A stretch of 11,613 nt of DNA from JAAEQG01 sp043803085 (GTDB taxonomy: Bacteria; Planctomycetota; Phycisphaerae; UBA1845), in assembly GCA_043803085.1 (NCBI GenBank), contig JAZDKM010000255.1:1-11613 (forward strand), given 5' to 3'. The position numbers and the translations under genes are program-made. This document shows positions 6,267 through 11,613 of the stretch, piece after piece. Under the pieces are notes generated by a model. It was not told where the DNA came from. It saw only the letters and a list, made by a program, of their open reading frames with translations, and searched no databases. How positions within the stretch are numbered: the stretch's first letter is position 1; each line of letters opens with the position of its first letter.

Positions 6267-6527
6267 GACCATCCGTGGAGCAAGACGATGTAAGTCACAG
6301 TTCCGGTGTCCGACCGGGGAGCGATATAGGAGGATGTGCAAAGTCATGAGGTTACCCACTCCGGGCTTCACATCCTGTCCACAGGTTCCAGTGGGCTGGT
6401 CAGCGCCACAGGAACGGGTAAAATAAGAACTTACGAAGGGAGTGGCCCGGGGAGGCACGGGTCTCACAACTCCTTCTTGGGAATTATAGAGTTCTCTTGA
6501 GGTAGATTCATAAAGGATGCGTCAATC
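6267..6527. other. dnaA-dnaN intergenic region
   Basis: This 261-base gap has no gene. It holds a near DnaA box, CTGTCCACA at 6375-6383 (7 of 9 to consensus), inside the inverted repeat CCTGTCCACAGG (6374-6385). It also has a larger imperfect hairpin at 6439-6473, candidate -10 boxes TAAAAT (6419-6424) and TATAGA (6485-6490) without good -35 partners, and the dnaN ribosome site AAAGGA (6512-6517). dnaN therefore probably has its own promoter in addition to read-through from dnaA. Confidence 0.5.
6439..6473 (+). terminator. Imperfect hairpin, possible dnaA terminator
   Basis: GGAGT (6439-6443) pairs with ACTCC (6469-6473), and CCCG (6446-6449) with CGGG (6458-6461), followed by TTCTT. The internal asymmetry and short T-tract make it a weak terminator candidate. 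It could instead be a leader structure for dnaN. Confidence 0.35.
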
Positions 6528-7625
6528 ATGAAAATCCGGCTCAATCGTGCGGAGTTCGCAGAAGCTCTTGGAGCAGTGTGTAGCGTAGCCGCGACGCGCA
6601 GCCCGCGGCCGATTCTCCAGTGCGCCTTGCTGCAGGCTCTGGAGGACCACTGCTGCCTGATAGCTACCGATCTGGAGATAGGCATTCGCATGGTGCTCAA
6701 CCAAGTGGAGGTTGCGGAGCAGAACCGGGTGCTGGTTTCGGCCGACAAGCTAGCCCAGATTGTGCGTGAATCTGGTGATGACGTGCTGGAGATTGAGGCT
6801 GACGGGTCCGTGTGCCACGTCCGCGGGAAGGGTAGCCATTTTCAGATTTACTGCCAGGAGGCCAATGAGTTTCCGCCGGTGGCGGAGATGCCGGGCGAGG
6901 CCGATTTCGAGTTGGAGGCCGCGGACCTGAAGCGGTTGGCGGAGTGGACAGCGTTTGCCGCAGCTAAGGAGAGCACGCGCTACGCCATCAACGGGGTACT
7001 TTGGGACAAGAGCGGATCGCGGCTGATTATGGTGGCGACCGATGGGCGCCGGTTATCGCGGGCGATGGGTAGTACGCGGGGCCAGGAGGGGGCCGACCGT
7101 CGCGCCATCGTACCTGGTAAGACCATGCAGCTTTTCCACCGCGTTTTTGGGGACCTGGAGGAGCCTGCAAGGGTGAAGATTACGGAGAACCAGATCATCA
7201 TCCAGTGCGCACGGGCCACGGTGAGCAGTAGCTTAGTAGAGGGGCAGTTTCCTAAGTACGAGGACGTGATCCCCAACGATTGCAACAAGGAGATCGAGCT
7301 TCCCACCCACGAGTTGCTCAGCGCGGTCAGGCAGGCGGCGTTATTGACCAACGAGGAGTCCAAGGGCGTGCGTTTTTCGCTCACCCGGGACAACCTGACC
7401 CTTTCCAGTCGTGCCCCGGAGCAAGGGGAGGCCACCATCTCCCTCTCCGTGCGCTATTCCGGCGAGCCGCTCGACATCGGCTTCAATCCTTTCTTCCTGA
7501 CCGAGGTACTGCGGGTGGTGCGGACGGACTCAGTACGGTTGCAGTTAAAGGAGTCGAGGCGCCCCGGGGTGCTGCTCAGCGGCGACGATTTGCTCCACGT
7601 GATCATGCCGGTGAACTTGTCCTAG
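6528..7625 (+). CDS. dnaN: DNA polymerase III beta subunit (sliding clamp)
   Basis: The ring-shaped clamp that tethers DNA polymerase III to DNA. At 365 residues it has the length typical of the family. It is made of three similar domains, roughly 1-120, 125-245 and 246-365. Recognisable segments are the N-terminal EFAEALGAVCSVAATRSPRP, the central YAINGVLWDKSG followed by VATDGRRLSRA, and the C-terminal HVIMPVNLS, corresponding to the MPxRL-type end found in other clamps. The ATG is preceded by AAAGGA 10 bases upstream. The DciA-like gene begins 13 bases after its stop, so the two are probably cotranscribed. Nothing appears truncated or unusual. Confidence 0.97.
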   Translation: MKIRLNRAEFAEALGAVCSVAATRSPRPILQCALLQALEDHCCLIATDLEIGIRMVLNQVEVAEQNRVLVSADKLAQIVRESGDDVLEIEADGSVCHVRGKGSHFQIYCQEANEFPPVAEMPGEADFELEAADLKRLAEWTAFAAAKESTRYAINGVLWDKSGSRLIMVATDGRRLSRAMGSTRGQEGADRRAIVPGKTMQLFHRVFGDLEEPARVKITENQIIIQCARATVSSSLVEGQFPKYEDVIPNDCNKEIELPTHELLSAVRQAALLTNEESKGVRFSLTRDNLTLSSRAPEQGEATISLSVRYSGEPLDIGFNPFFLTEVLRVVRTDSVRLQLKESRRPGVLLSGDDLLHVIMPVNLS

Positions 7626-7638
7626 GGAGTAGCGGGGC

Positions 7639-8094
7639 GTGAGCACGCCACGGCGCAGCCAGTTGGAGTGGGTACACCGGAACCGACAGCCGCGTCGGCA
7701 AGCGGAGCGGATTGGGGCACTGGTGCCCCGCCTGGTCGACCCGGGGCTGGGGGAAGGCGTACGACACCGGGCGACGGTGGGGGACTGCATCGGCCGAATG
7801 GTGGATGACACGTTCCGCGAGTTTTGCGCGCTGGGGAAGGTGGACAAGCGCAGCGTAGAGATCATAGTGAATCACCCCACGGCGGCGGACCTGCTGCGCC
7901 GCCAGTGGTTGATGTGCTTAGTGGAACGGTTGGACCGGAATTGTCGCTTTGTAGTGACGCCGAAGATCCAGTTCCGCGTAGGTCGTGGGGGCGACCCGTT
8001 CCTCGGTTCGGGCGTGGGCACGGCTGGTTCCCCGGACGAGGGGGAGCAGGACGTGCCCAGACAGCAGAGCGGGGGGAATACCGTCGATGAGTGA
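7639..8094 (+). CDS. DUF721 (DciA-like) protein, probable replicative helicase loader/operator
   Basis: A 151-residue protein that I place in the DUF721/DciA family from position and pattern. A basic helical N-terminus (about 1-30) precedes a central domain with VDDTFREFCALGKVDKRSVE, a strand-helix unit AADLLRRQWLMCLVERLDR, and a final strand FVVTPKIQFRVG. This is the KH-like layout of DUF721. The last 37 residues are Gly/Asp-rich and probably disordered. DciA proteins assist loading of the DnaB helicase in bacteria lacking DnaC or DnaI, and are often encoded near dnaA, dnaN and gyrB. The start is GTG at 7639 with GGGAG 9 bases upstream. It overlaps the gyrB start codon by 8 bases (ATGAGTGA), which indicates translational coupling. 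Confidence 0.78.
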   Translation: MSTPRRSQLEWVHRNRQPRRQAERIGALVPRLVDPGLGEGVRHRATVGDCIGRMVDDTFREFCALGKVDKRSVEIIVNHPTAADLLRRQWLMCLVERLDRNCRFVVTPKIQFRVGRGGDPFLGSGVGTAGSPDEGEQDVPRQQSGGNTVDE

Positions 8095-10726
8095 ATGTCC
8101 GACCAAGGACGAAAAGCGTGATGCGCCAGGTCTCGTGGAGGACCGGGCGGTGACGCCGGCGGCGGCCGTCGGGCCGGATGAGGAGGCCGTGCCCGTCTAC
8201 GACGAATCTCAGATCACGGTCCTAGAGGGGCTCAGCGCCGTGCGGCGTCGCCCGTCCATGTACATCGGCGGGACGGGGGCGAGCGGGCTCCACCATCTCA
8301 TTTATGAAGTCGTGGACAACGCCGTGGACGAGGCCATGGCCGGCTTCTGCAGGAATATGCTGGTGAAGCTCAACGCCGACGGCAGTTGCACGGTGGTGGA
8401 CGACGGGCGCGGGATCCCCGTGGGGCGTAAGCAGCACGAGAACCCCCAGCTCGACGGCAAGCCGGCACTGGAAATCGTGATGACCGTGCTGCACGCGGGC
8501 GGCAAGTTCGAGCGTGGCGCCTACAAGGTCTCGGGGGGCCTGCACGGCGTGGGGGTCAGTGTGGTCAACGCCCTGAGCGAGTGGCTGGAGGTGGAGGTCT
8601 TCCAGGATGGGAAAATTCACTCGATGCGTTTCGAGCGTGGGGATACAGCCCGGCAACTGGAGGTGGTCGGGACCACGGCCAAGCGTGGCACCCGGGTGGA
8701 GTTCAAGCCGGACCCGGACATTTTCCCCGACTGCGAATTCAAATTCGACACGGTTGCGGGGCGGTTGCGGGAGTTGGCCTATCTGAACAATGACTTGCGC
8801 GTGCGGGTGGTCGATGCTCGGGTGGGCAAGGAGGCGGAGTTTCATTTCAAGGACGGCCTGGCGGAATACGTCCGTTACCTGGCGGGCGGGACGGATCTGC
8901 TGCACCGCGACGTGATCCGGCTGCACGCCGTGGAGGAGGCCCAGGACCTGACGTGCGACATCGCCATGTGCTACACGGACAGCTACAGCGAGTCGATCCT
9001 GTGCTTCGCGAACAACATCCACAACATCGACGGCGGGATGCACATGTCGGGGTTCAAGAGCGCGTTGACCCGGGTGGCCAACGCTTACGCTAAGAACCGT
9101 GGCCTGCTCAAAGGCGACTCGACGCCGAGCGGGGAAGACTGGCGCGAAGGGCTGGTGGCGGTGGTGACGGTGAAGCTGCCCGAGCCGCAGTTCGAGGGGC
9201 AGACCAAGGTGCGGCTGCTGAACCCGGAGATCGAGTCGTTCGTGCAGCGGACGGTCAACGAGCAATACGGGAATTTCCTGGAAGAGAACCCGCCGGACGC
9301 CCGGAAGATCATGGAGAAGGGCCTGCAGGCGGCGCGGGCCCGGGAGGCCTCGCGCAAGGCCCGCGACCTGGCCCGCAAGAGCGCCCTGTCCGGCGGGGGG
9401 CTGCCCGGCAAGCTGTGGGACTGCCGGTCCAAGGGGGCCGACGACACCGAACTGTATCTGGTGGAGGGTGATTCGGCCGGCGGCAGCGCCAAGCAGGGGC
9501 GGGACTCCTTCACGCAGGCGATTTTACCGTTGAAGGGAAAGATACTTAATGTTGAGAAGGCCCGCCTGGACAAGATCCTCAGCCACGAGGAGATCGCCAA
9601 CCTGATCAACGCGGTGGGCTGCGGCATCGGGGCCGACGAGTTCGACCTGAGCAAGCTGCGCTACGGCAAGATCATCATCATGACCGACGCCGACGTGGAC
9701 GGCAGCCACATTCGCACGCTGCTGTTGACCTTTCTGTTCCGGCACATGCGGCCGCTGGTGGAGGCCGGGCGGGTCTACGTGGCCCAGCCGCCGCTCTATT
9801 GGGTCTCCAAGGGTAAACAGGCCGAGTACGTGCTGAACGATCGGGTCTTGGACGAGAAGCTGGCGGGGCTGGGTCTGGCGGACACCAGTCTGGTCGTGCG
9901 GGGGCCGGGGGTGGCCGAGCGCGTCTTGCGGGAAGACGAGTTGCTGGCGCTGATGAAGGCGCTGGATGCGGTGGAGGCCAAGGCCGCCATTGTGCGGCGT
10001 CGCGGGGTGGACTTTGCCCGGCTCTTGCGCGAAGAGCGGGGCGAGGGACGGGCGTTGCCGATCATTTTGGCGCTGGTGTACCGTCCGGGGGCGGAAGGGC
10101 CGGAGCGGCACTTTTTCCGCACCGAAGCGGAGTTGCTGCAGTTCCGGCAGACCTATGCGTCTGAGGCTGAGATCATCGATGCCCGGCGGACGGGACTGGA
10201 CGGCAACGGCGAGCCGGGGGGCGAGGAGGGAGTGACGCCGCCCGAACACCGCATCATCCGCTATGAGATGGGGGAGTGCCGGGTGCTCGAGGAACTGTGG
10301 CGGCGGATCGAGCATGCGGGGTTTACCATTGACGACTACCTGATGGTGCGTGAGCCGTTGGTGACCGGCGAGTTGCCGCCGGCGCGGTTCCTGCTGCGGC
10401 CCGGGGAGCGCGAGCCGATCGAGCTGAACAACCTGGCCGAAGTGCCGCAGGGGGTGCGCGACCTGGGCAGGGAGGGGCTGAGCATCAAGCGTTTCAAGGG
10501 TCTGGGGGAGATGGATGCCAACGAGTTATGGGAGACGACGATGGACCGCGGCCGGCGGACGCTGCTGCGCGTGACCATCAGCGATGCGCCCGACGACCCC
10601 GAGCAGTTCGACCTCGACGCCCGCGAGGCCGACCGCATCTTCCGCGTGCTCATGGGGGACAACGTCGAGCAGCGGCGGCGGTTCATCGAAGAAAACGCCA
10701 TCAACGTCAAAAACCTGGACGTATAG
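8087..10726 (+). CDS. gyrB: DNA gyrase subunit B
   Basis: The ATPase and TOPRIM subunit of gyrase, which introduces negative supercoils with GyrA. Its 879 residues show the GHKL site EVVDNAVDEA (Glu74, Asn78), VDDGRGI (104-110), GLHGVGVS (151-158) and the QTK loop (372-374). The TOPRIM domain has EGDSAGG (460-466) and DADVD (534-538). KRFKGLGEM (801-809) begins the conserved C-terminal segment, which closes with INVKNLDV. Between about 580 and 798 is an insertion of some 220 residues, at the place where E. coli-type GyrB carries a shorter insert of about 165. The ATG at 8087 is supported by a purine-rich GGGGGGA 9 bases upstream and by the 8-base overlap with the DciA-like gene. The frame is open upstream to 7985, but that lies inside the preceding gene. 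GyrA is not in the window. Confidence 0.97.
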   Translation: MSECPTKDEKRDAPGLVEDRAVTPAAAVGPDEEAVPVYDESQITVLEGLSAVRRRPSMYIGGTGASGLHHLIYEVVDNAVDEAMAGFCRNMLVKLNADGSCTVVDDGRGIPVGRKQHENPQLDGKPALEIVMTVLHAGGKFERGAYKVSGGLHGVGVSVVNALSEWLEVEVFQDGKIHSMRFERGDTARQLEVVGTTAKRGTRVEFKPDPDIFPDCEFKFDTVAGRLRELAYLNNDLRVRVVDARVGKEAEFHFKDGLAEYVRYLAGGTDLLHRDVIRLHAVEEAQDLTCDIAMCYTDSYSESILCFANNIHNIDGGMHMSGFKSALTRVANAYAKNRGLLKGDSTPSGEDWREGLVAVVTVKLPEPQFEGQTKVRLLNPEIESFVQRTVNEQYGNFLEENPPDARKIMEKGLQAARAREASRKARDLARKSALSGGGLPGKLWDCRSKGADDTELYLVEGDSAGGSAKQGRDSFTQAILPLKGKILNVEKARLDKILSHEEIANLINAVGCGIGADEFDLSKLRYGKIIIMTDADVDGSHIRTLLLTFLFRHMRPLVEAGRVYVAQPPLYWVSKGKQAEYVLNDRVLDEKLAGLGLADTSLVVRGPGVAERVLREDELLALMKALDAVEAKAAIVRRRGVDFARLLREERGEGRALPIILALVYRPGAEGPERHFFRTEAELLQFRQTYASEAEIIDARRTGLDGNGEPGGEEGVTPPEHRIIRYEMGECRVLEELWRRIEHAGFTIDDYLMVREPLVTGELPPARFLLRPGEREPIELNNLAEVPQGVRDLGREGLSIKRFKGLGEMDANELWETTMDRGRRTLLRVTISDAPDDPEQFDLDAREADRIFRVLMGDNVEQRRRFIEENAINVKNLDV

Positions 10727-10795
10727 CGGCCGGCCTCGCAAGCGATAGCGGATTACAATGTGCACAAGTGCAACTGATCTTCTCCCGTGTCGGCG

Positions 10796-10831
10796 TAGCG
10801 CTCACACGCGGTCGCCGGGGTCGGTTACACT
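10796..10831. repeat. Degenerate terminal CRISPR repeat
   Basis: The last 18 bases (GCCGGGGTCGGTTACACT from 10814) match the array repeat almost exactly, while the first half is essentially unrelated. It is followed by a 29-base spacer-sized gap (10832-10860), which is made of near-repeats of CCTCATG. This is the decayed end of the array. Confidence 0.75.
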
Positions 10832-11490
10832 CCTCATGCCTCATGCCTCTTGCCTTCTGAGTTGTGGATTGCTCGCAGGCCGGGGTCGGTTACACTCTTC
10901 CCGCGTGGCGGTAAGCTGGGGGCATGGTTGTGGATTGCTCGCAGGCCGGGGTCGGTTACACTCCTACCGCAAGATGCGTTGCGACCCGACCAGTTGTGGA
11001 TTGCTCGCAGGCCGGGGTCGGTTACACTCGGCGGTGAACTTGCCACCTGCGGCAGCAGGTTGTGGATTGCTCGCAGGCCGGGGTCGGTTACACTGCTTGA
11101 GGCATTGGTAGCGCTCGTCGAGCAGTTGTGGATTGCTCGCAGGCCGGGGTCGGTTACACTCACGCGGCGCACGCACCTTGGGTGTACCGTGTTGTGGATT
11201 GCTCGCAGGCCGGGGTCGGTTACACTGTTGCCCATTATGGTAGACATACCCGCAGTGTTGTGGATTGCTCGCAGGCCGGGGTCGGTTACACTATTGTGAC
11301 CGCGACGCGGACGATGCTCTTCGTTGTGGATTGCTCGCAGGCCGGGGTCGGTTACACTGGTTCGCGCAGGCGCTGAGCGAGAAAGCTAGTTGTGGATTGC
11401 TCGCAGGCCGGGGTCGGTTACACTTTGGCCGGGTTCACTCCGCGTCCGCACACCGTTGTGGATTGCTCGCAGGCCGGGGTCGGTTACACT

Positions 11491-11520
11491 GCTGGCCTGC
11501 GAGCGTGTGGGCCTGCGACC
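11491..11520. other. Spacer complementary to the CRISPR repeat
   Basis: This 30-base spacer contains GGCCTGCGAGC (11494-11504), the exact reverse complement of repeat bases 11-21. It also contains a second GGCCTGCGA (11510-11518), complementary to repeat bases 13-21. The first copy can pair with the repeat on its left and the second with the repeat on its right. Confidence 0.8.
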
Positions 11521-11613
11521 GTTGTGGATTGCTCGCAGGCCGGGGTCGGTTACACTCTGGAGTGGTCGTCTCAGTGTACGAGCATCGTTGTGGATTGCTC
11601 GCAGGCCGGGGTC

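Larger units (their letters stand above)
10796..11613. CRISPR. CRISPR array, 36-base repeat, 30-base spacers, type II-C-like repeat
   Basis: Eleven complete and one cut-off identical repeats start at 10861, 10927, 10993, 11059, 11125, 11191, 11257, 11323, 11389, 11455, 11521 and 11587, preceded by one degenerate copy. On the plus strand the repeat begins GTTGTGGATTGCTCG and ends CGGTTACACT. All eleven spacers between intact repeats are exactly 30 bases, for a strict 66-base period, and the spacer sequences differ. The array runs off the right edge, and no cas gene, leader or full tracrRNA is in the window. Length 36 with 30-base spacers, the GTTGTGG start, the TACACT end and the lack of a strong internal palindrome all resemble type II-C (Cas9) repeats. 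That class assignment is inference. The decayed copy at the left end suggests new spacers are added at the right, outside the window. Confidence 0.97.

Noticed and set aside
7985..8086. N-terminal extension of gyrB
   Set aside because: It lies inside the DciA-like gene in another frame. The ATG at 8087 has a Shine-Dalgarno-like sequence and the usual overlap.
8222..9265. Minus-strand open frame inside gyrB
   Set aside because: A shadow of gyrB rich in His, Leu and Val with no family resemblance. The same holds for the minus-strand frame at 9524-10315.
10758..11376. Open frames through the CRISPR array encoding 22-residue peptide repeats
   Set aside because: The 66-base unit is a multiple of three, so frames without stops persist through the array. 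The peptide repeats are a by-product and not a repeat protein.
11425..11454. Spacer starting TTGGCCGGGTTCACT, slightly like the repeat's 3' half
   Set aside because: Only 7 contiguous bases match and the rest needs a gap. In DNA this GC-rich that can happen by chance, unlike the 11-base match in the spacer at 11491.

Overview
The window looks like a chromosomal replication-origin neighbourhood from a GC-rich bacterium, most likely a planctomycete. Three things suggest this: the order dnaA, dnaN, DUF721/DciA-like gene, gyrB with no recF; a topoisomerase VI B subunit in an otherwise bacterial gene set; and intergenic DNA packed with short perfect stem-loops of a kind common in that phylum. The taxonomic call is inference and was not tested by any search.

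Left arm (1-4548), all on the minus strand: the N-terminal part of a lipoprotein that runs off the left edge (CsgG/LpoB-like); a beta-class DNA methyltransferase; about 500 bases of non-coding DNA full of inverted repeats; topoisomerase VI subunit B without its A partner; and a nucleotidyltransferase (MNT) plus HEPN gene pair of the toxin-antitoxin type.

Centre (4549-4934): an AT-richer divergent region with a perfect DnaA box, a TATAAT box and a 13-base palindrome. Genes on both sides are transcribed away from it, as expected for an origin.

Right arm (4935-10726), all on the plus strand: dnaA, then dnaN, a DciA-like gene and gyrB. The last three are packed like an operon (13-base gap, then an 8-base overlap). 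They supply the initiator, the sliding clamp, a probable helicase-loading factor and gyrase B.

Right end (10796-11613): a CRISPR array of 36-base repeats and 30-base spacers, with a degenerate repeat at its left end, continuing past the right edge. No cas gene is in view. The repeat resembles type II-C (Cas9) repeats, including a -10-like 3' end. One spacer carries two stretches complementary to the repeat itself, which is the oddest signal in the window.
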